In this document: piece by piece, positions 34,378 through 42,480 of the stretch | Numbering within the stretch: position 1 is the first letter of the stretch | How the letters are laid out: each line of letters begins with the position of its first letter | Source: Hyphomicrobiales bacterium | GTDB taxonomy: Bacteria; Pseudomonadota; Alphaproteobacteria; Rhizobiales; Phreatobacteraceae | DNA: 49,311 nucleotides | NCBI GenBank assembly: GCA_017304475.1 | Contig: JAFKKV010000046.1 | Span: 1 to 49,311, forward strand | Reading direction: 5' to 3' | Program-made: the position numbers and the translations under genes | Notes under the pieces: model-generated | The model's input: the letters and a program-made list of their open reading frames with translations, nothing else | Databases searched by the model: none | Told to the model about the DNA's origin: nothing

Positions 34378-35388
34378 GTGAACATTGCCAAATTCCCCAG
34401 AGTTTCGTTCGCTCATTTGCCGACGCCCCTGGAACCCATGAAGCGGCTCACCGCGGTTCTCGGCGGGCCGCGCCTCTGGATCAAGCGGGACGACTGCACC
34501 GGCCTGTCGACCGGCGGCAACAAGACCCGAAAACTGGAATTCCTGATGGCGGAGGCCGTAAGCCTCGGTGCGGATACGATCATCACGCAGGGCGCGACAC
34601 AGTCCAATCACGCCCGCCAGACGGCGGCCGCGGCGGCAAAGCTCGGACTGGCGTGCCACATCCTGCTGGAAGACCGGACGGGTAGCCAGGACGAAAGCTA
34701 TAATCTGAACGGCAATGTCCTGCTGGACAGGCTCCATGGCGCGACCGTCTCGAAGCGGTCCGGCGGCGTGGACATGCAGGCGCAGATGGAGGCCCTTGCC
34801 GACGACCTCAAGCTGGACGGGAAGAAGCCCTATGTCATTCCCGGTGGCGGCAGCAACGCGGTTGGTGCGCTCGGCTACGTCAATGCCGCGCTCGAGATCG
34901 TCTACCAGGCGAGCAGCATGGGGTTGAACATCGCCACGCTCGTGCACGCCACCGGCAGCGCCGGCACCCAGGCCGGCCTCGTCGCCGGCTTCAAGGCGCT
35001 CGGAGGGCAGGTCCCGGTCCTGGGCATCGGCGTGCGCGCGCCCAAGGAAAAGCAGGAGAACAACGTCTTCGATCTGGCCCAGCGCACTGCGCAGCATATG
35101 GGGCTCGGCAACATCATCAAACGCGCGGATGTGGTCGCCAATTGCGACTATGTCGGCGGGGGCTACGGAGTTCCGACAGCTGGAATGGTCGACGCGGTGA
35201 CGCTTCTCGCTCGGACCGAAGGCATCCTTCTCGATCCGGTCTACTCCGGAAAAGGCATGGACGGTCTGGTCGACCTGATCCGTAAGGGCCACTTCGACAA
35301 GAGTTCCGATGTCGTGTTCCTTCACACCGGAGGCTCGGCGGCGCTGTTCGCCTATCCCGACGCCTTCAGCCTGTACGGATACCAGTGA
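34378..35388 (+). CDS. PLP-dependent D-cysteine desulfhydrase/L-cysteate sulfo-lyase family enzyme
   Basis: A 336-aa fold-type II PLP enzyme. The PLP lysine lies in GLSTGGNKTRKLEFLMAEAV, after LWIKRDDCTG. The substrate loop is TQGATQSNHARQTAAAAAKL and the phosphate-binding loop is HATGSAGTQAGLVAGFKA. Known relatives release sulfide from D-cysteine or sulfite from L-cysteate, or deaminate ACC. GTG at 34378 has TAGGAG 5 nt upstream and gives the usual start NIAKFPRVSFAHLPTPLEPM; a GTG 54 bp earlier lacks such a site. In this island it may remove a sulfur leaving group from an amino acid freed from a ureide, producing an enamine for RidA. Confidence 0.88.
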   Translation: MNIAKFPRVSFAHLPTPLEPMKRLTAVLGGPRLWIKRDDCTGLSTGGNKTRKLEFLMAEAVSLGADTIITQGATQSNHARQTAAAAAKLGLACHILLEDRTGSQDESYNLNGNVLLDRLHGATVSKRSGGVDMQAQMEALADDLKLDGKKPYVIPGGGSNAVGALGYVNAALEIVYQASSMGLNIATLVHATGSAGTQAGLVAGFKALGGQVPVLGIGVRAPKEKQENNVFDLAQRTAQHMGLGNIIKRADVVANCDYVGGGYGVPTAGMVDAVTLLARTEGILLDPVYSGKGMDGLVDLIRKGHFDKSSDVVFLHTGGSAALFAYPDAFSLYGYQ

Positions 35389-35392
35389 GCCG

Positions 35393-35480
35393 GTCATCGC
35401 GAGAAGCGACAGTGACGAAGCAATCCAGTGTCGTAGAGCTCTACGGCACTTGGATTGCTTCGCTGCACGCGTAATGACGA
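35393..35480. repeat. Dispersed palindromic intergenic repeat
   Basis: Just after the PLP lyase stop is a long hairpin: GAAGCAATCCA pairs with TGGATTGCTTC, and an inner GTCGTAGAGC pairs with GCTCTACGGC. The outer part (TCGCGAGAAGCGA and TAATGACGA) follows the pattern of the interspersed palindromes of Bradyrhizobium/Rhodopseudomonas/Bosea relatives. It probably also stops transcription of the lyase gene. Only one copy is seen in this window. Confidence 0.75.
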
Positions 35481-35613
35481 TTGGATCCAGCGGCTATGCC
35501 AACCTGATCGGACATCTTGTGCTGCCGCACGATCAGCCCTAAGCCCTCGCGAACGAGGTTGCGCTCGAGCGCAAGGATGGCACCGAGGCTGGAGCTGGCT
35601 TGCGTTGCCGGGA

Positions 35614-36276
35614 TTACGTTTTACTCAACACGGCGCCGACAGCCATCCCGACGGCCGCCTGGACGGGGTCGATGACCGGAATCCGGAGGGCGTCCTCCAG
35701 CGCGGCGCGGTGCCTTGCGAAGCCGGCGCATCCCATGACAATTGCCGAAGCGCCATCTCGATCGCGCAATATTTGGCCCGTCTGGACGAGGCGCGCCAAC
35801 ACGGGGCCGTCGCCCGCCGCTTCGGCAACTGTCATGTTCAACGCGACTTCGCCGGCAAAGCGCCCGGTAAGCCCCATTTGGCGGAGATATCGGGAATGCC
35901 GTGGGATCGCGCGCTGCGCGATCGCGATGATGCCGAAACGATCCGCATGTGCCAGCGCGGTCAACACGCCGCATTCCGCAATGCCGAAGACAGGACGAGG
36001 CGTCGCCTCGCGGCAGACATGCAGTCCCGGATCGCTGAAGCAGGCGATGACAAACGCATCCGCCTGACTATCCGCCGCCACTAGATCCCGCAGCGGCATC
36101 ACGACGCTCTCGGCATCGGCCTGAGACTGGATGCCGAACGGCCCGGCAGTCAGCGTGACGCAGTGGATTTCAGGGCCGTTTTCCAAGTGGAAGCCAGTCA
36201 GCCCTCCGGCGAACCCCTTCGTGACCTGCTCATTGGAATTCGGGTTGATGACGAGAATTCGAGCGCGCTTATTCAC
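35614..36276 (-). CDS. Asp/Glu/hydantoin racemase family protein, intact
   Basis: A 220-aa racemase of the family using two cysteines as acid and base. The start RARILVINPNSNEQVTKGFA is typical, the first cysteine is in DAFVIACFSDPGLHVCREAT, and the second in SAIVMGCAGFARHRAALEDA. In hydantoin pathways it interconverts D- and L-5-substituted hydantoins or carbamoyl acids. It lies 65 bp downstream of the D-carbamoylase on the same strand. A broken paralogue lies at 20630-21340, which lacks the second cysteine. Confidence 0.9.
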   Translation of the reverse strand: MNKRARILVINPNSNEQVTKGFAGGLTGFHLENGPEIHCVTLTAGPFGIQSQADAESVVMPLRDLVAADSQADAFVIACFSDPGLHVCREATPRPVFGIAECGVLTALAHADRFGIIAIAQRAIPRHSRYLRQMGLTGRFAGEVALNMTVAEAAGDGPVLARLVQTGQILRDRDGASAIVMGCAGFARHRAALEDALRIPVIDPVQAAVGMAVGAVLSKT

Positions 36277-36327
36277 GATACCATCCGATGCAGTCAGCGA
36301 AGAGGTCGTTGTCCGGCAGGGTTTCCG

Positions 36328-36363
36328 GGGGGTGATCGCGCCTATTCCGGCGCGATCACCCCC
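36328..36363. promoter_or_regulatory. Perfect 15-bp hairpin across the carbamoylase stop codon
   Basis: GGGGGTGATCGCGCC (36328-36342) is repeated inverted as GGCGCGATCACCCCC (36349-36363) around the loop TATTCC. The stop codon of the D-carbamoylase gene (36344-36342) falls in the loop and arm. There is no T-run after the stem on either strand, so a simple intrinsic terminator is unlikely. It may stabilise the upstream message or set the carbamoylase-to-racemase ratio. Confidence 0.7.
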
Positions 36364-37268
36364 GTCTGCTCGCTGATCAGCCCGTAATGCTCGATCCGGC
36401 GATGTCTTGCGAAGTCGAACACCGTCTTCTTGCCGAAGACCGTGTCGTCGAGATCGCAGCCGTGAACAAGAAGTTCGTCGCCTTCGGTTTTGGCCTCCGC
36501 GACGATTTCACCGGCCGGATTGACGATGAGCGAACCGCCGATCAGATGATGGCCATCCTCGATGCCGGCCTTGGCGACCGAGACGACCCATGCCGAGTTC
36601 TGGTAGGCGCCTGCCTGAACGCTCAGCCTGTTGTGAAACAGGCGCTCGCTGGGCCCTTCGGCGTCCCGCAACGGGTTCACGGCTGGCGTATTGTAACCAA
36701 TCAGGACCATTTCGACGCCCTGCAATCCGAGAACGCGATAGGTCTCGGGCCAGCGGCGATCGTTGCAGATGCACATCCCGAAGATCCCGCCCATCGTGCG
36801 CCAGGCTTTGAAGCCGGTATCGCCCGGCTCGAAGTAGCGCTTTTCGAGATGCTGGAATGACCGCTCTTTCGAATATTCGGCATGGCCGGGCAAGTGCGTC
36901 TTGCGGTACTTCCCGACGATCGTCCCGGATTGGTCTACCAGGATCGAGGTATTGAAGTGGTGCCCGTCCTCAGTCAGTTCCGCATAGCCGAATGACATAC
37001 CCATGCCATAGCTGCGCGCCCGCTCGAAAAGAGGAGCGGTTGCCTCGTTCGGCATGGTCTTTTCGAACCACCGATCCGCTTCGGCGGTTTCTTCCACATA
37101 CCATCTCGGGAAAAACGTTGTCAGCGCCAGTTCCGGATAGACGATCAGGTCGGCTCCACGTGATTTCGCCCCGTCCATAAGCGCCAACATCCGCGATACA
37201 ACAGCATCGCGTGTATCGCCTTTCTGGATCGGCCCCAATTGAGCCGCCGCGACATTGATAAGGCGCAT
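36342..37268 (-). CDS. N-carbamoyl-D-amino acid hydrolase (nitrilase superfamily)
   Basis: A 308-aa enzyme closely resembling Agrobacterium D-carbamoylase, which releases ammonia and CO2 from N-carbamoyl-D-amino acids. The Glu-Lys-Cys triad is complete: Glu46 in LIVYPELALTTFFPRW, Lys123 in GKYRKTHLPGHAEYSK and Cys168 in MCICNDRRWPETYRVLG. The family block FQHLEKRYFEPGDTGF also matches. It is the first gene of a two-gene unit with the racemase. The upstream 100 bp separate it from an IS1182 transposase gene, so its promoter may be influenced by the element. Confidence 0.93.
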   Translation of the reverse strand: MRLINVAAAQLGPIQKGDTRDAVVSRMLALMDGAKSRGADLIVYPELALTTFFPRWYVEETAEADRWFEKTMPNEATAPLFERARSYGMGMSFGYAELTEDGHHFNTSILVDQSGTIVGKYRKTHLPGHAEYSKERSFQHLEKRYFEPGDTGFKAWRTMGGIFGMCICNDRRWPETYRVLGLQGVEMVLIGYNTPAVNPLRDAEGPSERLFHNRLSVQAGAYQNSAWVVSVAKAGIEDGHHLIGGSLIVNPAGEIVAEAKTEGDELLVHGCDLDDTVFGKKTVFDFARHRRIEHYGLISEQTGVIAPE

Positions 37269-37372
37269 CTCACACTCCCAGTATAGTCACGCACGACAAG
37301 CTTCATGCGCTGGCGGAAATCATGAATTACATTTTCAACATGTTTCGCCGACAGGAACAATATCGCTCACGA

Positions 37373-38729
37373 TTAAGTTTTGGCGCTGATTATAGCGCCA
37401 ACCAATAGTTCGATCAGACTTGGAGTAGGTCGGGCCACGGCCGGATCGGTCCGCCGCGTCTCGGGCCTCCCGCCGGAGACCTTGTCGAGACCGCGCATCA
37501 GGAACTGGCGGAAGCCTCTGGCTTGCTTGATCTGGCCGAAGACCGGCTCGACGGTCTGCTTTCGCAGCCGGTATGGACTGGCGAAACCGTCGGCGCGCAA
37601 TCGCTCGCGCATGGCTTCGACCTTCGGCCCTTTGCGCCGGGCCTCGTCGCCATCCGGTGCGGCGTGGCCGTGCTTTTGCCGTCCAGTCGCGATGAAGGCG
37701 GCGATCTGGCGATCGTCCATGGCCTGGATATTGGCTTCCGAGCAGTGGCCGGCATCGGCGGAGACCTGCGCCGGCTTGCACTCTGTATTGGCGATCACGG
37801 CATCCACCATGGGGGGTCAACTGATCGCTGTCGGCGGCGCAGTCGCTCAGCCCATGGGCGAGGATCACCTGAGCCTTGGCATCGACCGCCGCCTGGGCGT
37901 TGTAACCTTGGATGAAGCCGTCGCGGCCCTTCATGATCCGGCTCTGCGGATCGGTGAAGTTGCGCTGCGCCTTGTCGGGCGGGGTGCCCGGCTCCGTCTT
38001 GGGCTTGCGCCCGCCCCGATAGCGCTTCGGCATCGCCGCCTTCGTCTCGGCTTGCGCCTTGGCCTCGGCTTCCAGCGCCGCCTTGGCGGCGCGGATCTTC
38101 TCCAGCCTCTTGGCCTTGTCCGCCACCCAGGCCGGCATCTCGTCGCCGCGCTTGTCGCCCAGCGCGCCATCCTCCTGGGCATCCGCCGCCTCGGCCGCCG
38201 CCAGCCAGGCGGCGACTTCGGCCGCCAATTCCGGCTCGGTCTTCTTCATTCGCCCGTAGCTCATCGCCTTATGCTTGGACGCGTTGGCCTTCATTTTGGT
38301 CCCATCCAGGGCAACATGACCCAGGTCCACCAGTCCGGCCTTCTGGCACAGCCGCAGCACCTGGACGAACAGCTCCGACAAGGCCCCCAGATGCCGCCGG
38401 CGGAACTCCGAAATCGTCCGGAAATCCGGCTGGTTGCGGGCCGTCACCGCCAGGAAGTCCAGCCGCTCCTCGCACGCCCGCGACAGCCGACGGGACGAGT
38501 AGACCCCTCGGCTGTAGCCGTAGAGCAGCACCGCCGTCATCATCCGCGGATCGAACGGCGGGTAGCCGCGAAGTTCGGTGTAACTGGCCAGGATCGCCGA
38601 CAGATCCAGCTGCTCTCGCACCAGGTTCCGGACAAAATGGGCGACATGATCCGGCGCAACGAACTCATCGATCGATGGCGGCAGAAACTGCGGCTGGTCA
38701 ACCAGCCAAGGGCGAAATCGCTTGCTCAT
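37373..38729 (-). pseudogene. IS1182-family transposase, frameshifted in a G6 run
   Basis: The first frame (from 38729) reads MSKRFRPWLVDQPQFLPPSI, then FDPRMMTAVLLYGYSRGVYS and VALDGTKMKANASKHKAMSY, and continues to HGLSDCAADSDQLTP. There a run of six G on the plus strand (37811-37816) puts it out of frame. Removing one base gives MVDAVIANTECKPAQVSADA and then RKQTVEPVFGQIKQARGFRQ, the end of the DDE domain with its Glu. Both halves look otherwise intact. This may be a sequencing error in a homopolymer, a real mutation, or slippage. Terminal repeats of the element were not resolved with confidence. Confidence 0.85.
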
Positions 38730-38783
38730 GACCCCAGTGAATCACGAACATACGTCAGCCGCCACGGTTACGTGGACAGGCTC

Positions 38784-40088
38784 CTAGCGATCTAGGAGCC
38801 GCAGGCGGGCGCGAATACCGTCACTGATTGAGGCGACGACATTGTCGGGGAACCCGGTGGGTAGCGCGCCAAGGACGTTATCGAGCGCACCTGGCATCGC
38901 CACAGCGACTTCTGCCAGAGCCGTTTCGACGACGGGTGTGCCGATACCCGCGCGCGCCGCCGTCTGCACGAAATGCCGGGGCGCAATCTCCCCGACGACG
39001 TAATGCCGGTTCTCACCAACCGCCATCGCGAGCTTGAGACGGTTGCGCCGTATCTGCCCCGCATGGGCACTCGGCTGGGCTGAAATGACATCGTAAAGCG
39101 GCGTCATCCGGAAGCGCCCGCCGGGGGACAGGAACAGGCTGAAGTTCTTGGCATGGCCGTCGGTCCCGGCCAGCAGCCAGAACACAATGTTCGCCTTCAA
39201 GAACAGGACTTGATCGGCCTCCGGCTCATCGCTCGCCCTGAGGAGATCGAGAATGGCGGTCATTCCCGGTCCACCATCAGATTCGTATTTGCGCGCGGGT
39301 GGGATGGAGAGCGCCTGACAGCAATCTTCCTGCGGTACGCGCAGGAGGCGGCCATCGCGGGTCCAGAGACGGTCGAAGCGCTCAACGACGAGCGTCCGGC
39401 GTACACCGAAGGTGGCCATTTCGACGGCGGCGCTGGGGAGGCCGAGGGCCGCTGTGAGCTTCAGGCAGAAATACTCATTCTCGACGCTGTTCGACAGGTC
39501 GAGCCCGTTCGGAAGTTGCCCGATTTGCGGCTTCAGGATGTGGGTTGTGGCGGTCGTTCCGGTCGGTTTGAACCATTGGCCGTTCTGCCTCAGAAGAGCG
39601 GTCTTCTCCTGTGCGCCAGCAATAGAGATGCGAAATTCATCGTCGTCGCCGAGCCCCAGCGGCGCGGCCCGCAGATCGCCCAGCAGGCGGGCGATCTCTG
39701 CCTCGTCGACCTCATGACCGGTAACCGTCCCGGCAGGGCCGGGGTCTTGACCGCCCGGAAGAAACTGTAGCGCGCCGACGCAGTCGCGCCCGATGGCGCT
39801 GAGGAGGCTGTAGGCGTCGCTGCCTTCGGCATGGACGCGCGCCGCCATCCGGTCGCGGATGTCCCTGTTGTCCGGCAGGAGGTTGTCGAAAACAGCCACC
39901 ACCGGTGCGCCGATATAGCGGTCTTCGCGCAGGGGCATGGACAGCGATACCGGTATCGCGTGTTCCCAGGTCAGCCAGTCGGGGTTGTACCGGAAGTCGA
40001 TCGCGCCGCTTGATTCGCGGCGCAAAAATCCGACCAACCGTCCATTGAGAAACACCTGCAGTGGGACGTTTGTGCGCCGCCGCGACAT
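38784..40088 (-). CDS. hipA: HipA-like serine/threonine kinase toxin
   Basis: A 434-aa HipA-family kinase; known members phosphorylate aminoacyl-tRNA synthetases or other targets and slow growth. The N-terminal subdomain holds PVSLSMPLREDRYIGAPVVA. The kinase part has EFRISIAGAQEKTALLRQNG (the loop binding ATP), VERFDRLWTRDGRLLRVPQE followed by DCCQAL, LLAGTDGHAKNFSLFLSPGG (catalytic Asp) and RMTPLYDVISAQP (Mg-binding Asp). All catalytic blocks are kept, so it should be active. Its ATG shares bases with the hipB stop (TGATG). The 3' end meets a hairpin and the IS1182 border. Confidence 0.92.
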   Translation of the reverse strand: MSRRRTNVPLQVFLNGRLVGFLRRESSGAIDFRYNPDWLTWEHAIPVSLSMPLREDRYIGAPVVAVFDNLLPDNRDIRDRMAARVHAEGSDAYSLLSAIGRDCVGALQFLPGGQDPGPAGTVTGHEVDEAEIARLLGDLRAAPLGLGDDDEFRISIAGAQEKTALLRQNGQWFKPTGTTATTHILKPQIGQLPNGLDLSNSVENEYFCLKLTAALGLPSAAVEMATFGVRRTLVVERFDRLWTRDGRLLRVPQEDCCQALSIPPARKYESDGGPGMTAILDLLRASDEPEADQVLFLKANIVFWLLAGTDGHAKNFSLFLSPGGRFRMTPLYDVISAQPSAHAGQIRRNRLKLAMAVGENRHYVVGEIAPRHFVQTAARAGIGTPVVETALAEVAVAMPGALDNVLGALPTGFPDNVVASISDGIRARLRLLDR

Positions 40089-40342
40089 CAAAAGATGTCC
40101 TCGATCGTGCTGGCGGAGGCTTTGGTCCGGGGGCGGATCACAAGCTCGAGCTCAAGAGCAGTCAGAACGTCGATCAGGGTGCGCAGCTCCGTTCCCGGCT
40201 CGCCGTTCTCAAGGGCGGAGATGGTGGCCTGCCGCAGAGACGTGCGTTGCCCGAGAACGGTCTGGCTCAGTTTCAGGTCGCGTCGAAACCGCCGGACGGC
40301 GGCGCCGATCTGGGAGGGTGTGCGGGCGATTTGCTCCTTCAC
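40088..40342 (-). CDS. hipB: HipB-like antitoxin and operon repressor
   Basis: An 84-aa XRE-type helix-turn-helix protein that neutralises HipA and represses the operon. The DNA-binding part is VRRFRRDLKLSQTVLGQRTS and LRQATISALENGEPGTELRT. Translation begins at GTG 40342 with GGAG upstream. The C-terminal tail (VIRPRTKASASTIEDIF) may contact HipA and the operator complex. Upstream are four regularly spaced palindromic operators that overlap its promoter, so tight autorepression is expected. Confidence 0.92.
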   Translation of the reverse strand: MKEQIARTPSQIGAAVRRFRRDLKLSQTVLGQRTSLRQATISALENGEPGTELRTLIDVLTALELELVIRPRTKASASTIEDIF

Positions 40343-40363
40343 GGGAGATCTCCTATCTCGACG

Positions 40364-40392
40364 AATATACGCTAAAAGGTATTAATATGCAA
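40364..40392 (-). promoter_or_regulatory. hipBA promoter
   Basis: On the minus strand TTGCAT (40392-40387) and TATATT (40369-40364) are separated by exactly 17 bp and lie about 22 bp upstream of the hipB start. The -10 element overlaps operator 1 and the -35 element abuts operator 2, so HipB bound at either would block RNA polymerase. Confidence 0.75.
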
Positions 40393-40463
40393 TATACGCA
40401 ATAGCGTATGGAGGATCCTTATACGCTATCGCGTTTGAATAAAATTTAATCGCTAAAGCGTAT
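40367..40463. promoter_or_regulatory. Array of four HipB operators at a 27-bp period
   Basis: Four 16-bp sites of form ATACGC-N4-GCGTAT start at 40367, 40394, 40421 and 40448, exactly 27 bp apart, with 11 bp between sites. They read ATACGCTAAAAGGTAT, ATACGCAATAGCGTAT (perfect), ATACGCTATCGCGTTT and AATCGCTAAAGCGTAT. The outer copies each have one degenerate half. The regular spacing, about 2.6 helical turns, suggests cooperative binding of HipB or HipAB on alternating sides of the DNA. Confidence 0.88.
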
Positions 40464-40464
40464 A

Positions 40465-40884
40465 TGACGACTGGGGTGCGGGAAAGTGGTGGGGGAGTCG
40501 CGCGACCGAGACCCCGGCCGCGCCGTCAGCCGCGACCCGACCGCCGCCTTGTGCAAAGCAGGACCACGTCGTCGCGTCCGCGCAGCCCGCAACCCGGCGT
40601 ACTCACACGCAAGTCGGCCGAGGCAAGTTTCCTTGGGATCAAATAGGGATTTGCAAGCGCTTCCCGGGTAGTTGGTGCCTCCCACGATCGGATGGGCTGC
40701 TGTTCATGTGACGTTGCAAAACGGGGGGCTATGGTTGGCTCCACAGCCTTGGAAATCCGTAGTCTGAACGTGCCCGCCAAATCGCTCACACCGCTTTCTC
40801 TATCGACGCCGTGAACCGATGCGCGGGGCGGCGCGACAGATGTGAGGGATGTGGGACCACATCCCGGATCAGAGGAAACTCCCT
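40465..40884. other. Non-coding gap between hipBA operators and the His-rich gene
   Basis: About 420 bp with no convincing gene. Short open frames on both strands are rich in Arg and Pro and lack homology that I recognise. One minus-strand frame contains SDLAGTFRLRISKAVEPTIA, which may be a scrap of an older element, but I cannot assign it. No tRNA or regulatory hairpin was recognised. Confidence 0.4.
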
Positions 40885-41160
40885 ATGTTACGCAAGACCC
40901 TCATCGCATTCGCCGCCGCCGCTGCTGTTGTCGGCGCTTCGGCGGCCATCCCGTCCACGGCGTTCGCCTTCCATGGCCACGGCCACCATGGCGGTCATTG
41001 GCACGGCCACTATGGCGGTCACGGTCACTACATCCGGCACGGCCACGGCCACCATCACGGCCACTACTGGGGTCACGGACATGGCCACTACGGTGGTCAC
41101 GGTCGCGGCCACTTCGGGGGTCACGGCCACGGCCACTGGGGTCACGGCCACGGCCACTGA
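40885..41160 (+). CDS. Secreted His/Gly-rich small protein, probable metal binder
   Basis: A 91-aa protein with a signal peptide (MLRKTLIAFAAAAAVVGASA to about residue 27, AFA). The mature part is built almost only from His, Gly, Tyr and Trp in short repeats such as HGHGHHGGHWHGHYGGHGHY. Such periplasmic peptides may bind Ni, Zn or Cu. AGAGGA precedes the ATG at 40885; an upstream in-frame ATG would disrupt the signal peptide. Remnants of a Fur regulator and a metal-efflux pump lie nearby. Low complexity means homology is weak evidence; function is inferred. Confidence 0.75.
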   Translation: MLRKTLIAFAAAAAVVGASAAIPSTAFAFHGHGHHGGHWHGHYGGHGHYIRHGHGHHHGHYWGHGHGHYGGHGRGHFGGHGHGHWGHGHGH

Positions 41161-41275
41161 TCGGGCTCATCGGCTGCTGTTGCCGACAGCTGACGGCGAC
41201 GTGTCGGCGTAGCCTCAAGCAAGTCGACATCGGTCGCACCGAAACAGATCGACAGGAACGTTCAAGACAATCCCT

Positions 41276-41306
41276 CGGCCTCGTTCGAGGCCGGGGGGGC
41301 CTCTTT
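41276..41306 (+). terminator. Hairpin after the His-rich gene
   Basis: CGGCCTCG (41276-41283) pairs perfectly with CGAGGCCG (41286-41293) around two T, followed by a G-run and CCTCTTTAG. The stem is strong but the T-run is short, so it may be a weak terminator. It lies about 115 bp after the His-rich stop. Confidence 0.5.
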
Positions 41307-41388
41307 AGTCCTCGGCGCGATCGGTGCGGCGCCTTGCCGAGAGTTGGTGACGTTGAACAATCACCAGCCTGCCATGACCGCCGCTCAA

Positions 41389-41680
41389 TCAGCGATTTTG
41401 CAGAACCTGCCGGACGGCCAGGCTGCACTGCTCCGCGGTCGACTCATCCTCCGTCGCCGCGAGTAGGGTGCCATAGAGCTCCAGGCAATCGCCAACGAGA
41501 CGAAAACCTAGCCGCTGAGCGATCTCAACCTGCAGCCGCTCAATCTCGGGGCTTCGGAACTCGACCACCTTGCCCCTTTCGAGGTCGATCAGGTGGTCGT
41601 GATGAAGCAGCGCGACACGCCGATAAAGCCGATAAAGCTCGGCGACCTGCCCGTTGAGCGGGTCGGTTGCTCTCCGAAAC
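41389..41680 (-). pseudogene. Fur-family metal regulator with its DNA-binding part deleted
   Basis: The minus strand reads HHDHLIDLERGKVVEFRSPE, then IERLQVEIAQRLGFRLVGDC and LELYGTLLAATEDESTAEQC to a stop at 41389. This is the C-terminal dimerisation and metal-binding part of Fur, including the His-His-x-His site. Immediately before it, in frame, is QVAELYRLYRRVAL, resembling a helix normally about 45 residues earlier, so an internal deletion removed the recognition helix and first wing. There is no start codon in a suitable place. A Cys-x-x-Cys usual after the Asp-Leu is absent (LERG), as in many alphaproteobacterial Fur/Mur proteins. Confidence 0.82.
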
Positions 41681-41809
41681 GCCCTGAGGCGAAGAGTGGT
41701 GGTTCAGGCGCCTCGTCAGCACCCGGCCTTCGCCCCTTGTCCCGGCATCTGGAAATCATGGCGTCTCTGAGCGATGATCGTGACGTCATCAGCTATCGGG
41801 AGACGACGC

Positions 41810-42476
41810 ATGTCGGCCATCTCGATGAGGGACGCTTCCCCCCGACGTCATCGGCATCGAAAGCATTGTTTGCTTGGCGCTTTCGCATTCCTGGTCTCAG
41901 CGTGGAGCCTGGAGGGGGCGGCGCAAACGAACGAGCCGATACCGGCACGGGCGGGGTGGCTGACGGCCCAAAGAATGGAATACCGCGATAGTTTCAAGGT
42001 GTTCCGCAAATACGGATACCTGGGCGGGGAGAACATTCCGAACCTGATGATGTATCTTTGCGCCCGCGATCCGCGTCGCGCTCACTCACACGATCGTCCT
42101 GCCGCGAGGCTATGAACCCGCCTCTTTCACGCGGCAGACGTGGATCCCGAACATCACCGCGCGTTTCCTCATCGATGAATCGCGATCCATGTCGGTTTCA
42201 GGCGAGTATCGGAACGGCGAGTTCTTTTTCGACTGGGACGAGCAGAATGCCGAGGCCATTTCGTCCGCTATGGGCGCGAGTTCGTTCGCGATCGGCTTCG
42301 GCGACAAGAACGACATGATCCGCAACGCCTTCAGCGAAAGGTTCGATCGCCTTCTGCAGGGGGCCTTTCGCGCGGCTGGCGCCGAGGCGCAGCTGGGCCG
42401 CGTGACCTATTACACCCCGCGGGAAATGCTCGAGGCTTGCCGCGGTATCAGCGCACCGGCCGATAGCGCCCCCTAG
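41810..42476 (+). pseudogene. Secreted hypothetical protein, frameshifted
   Basis: A coding sequence split by a one-base shift near 42063. The first frame (from ATG 41810, GGGAGA upstream) has a signal peptide (CLLGAFAFLVSAWSLEGAAQ) and SFKVFRKYGYLGGENIPNLM to MYLC. The second continues AIRVALTHTIVLPRGYEPAS, RQTWIPNITARFLIDESRSM and FFFDWDEQNAEAISSAMGAS, ending at 42476. The two parts join to a protein of about 220 aa. I do not recognise the family. The good coding quality of both halves suggests a recent or artefactual shift. Confidence 0.7.
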
Positions 42477-42480
42477 CTAG

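Noticed and set aside
37380..38795. 471-aa plus-strand open frame across the IS1182 element
   Set aside because: It is the antisense of the transposase, which has clear DDE-type segments on the minus strand.
40526..40789. 87-aa minus-strand open frame in the gap after hipBA
   Set aside because: No ribosome site, no recognisable family and mixed composition; treated as non-coding.
40888..41428. Minus-strand frames opposite the His-rich gene
   Set aside because: They are mirror low-complexity frames (Val/Thr or Arg/Gly repeats) caused by the repeated codons of the plus-strand gene.
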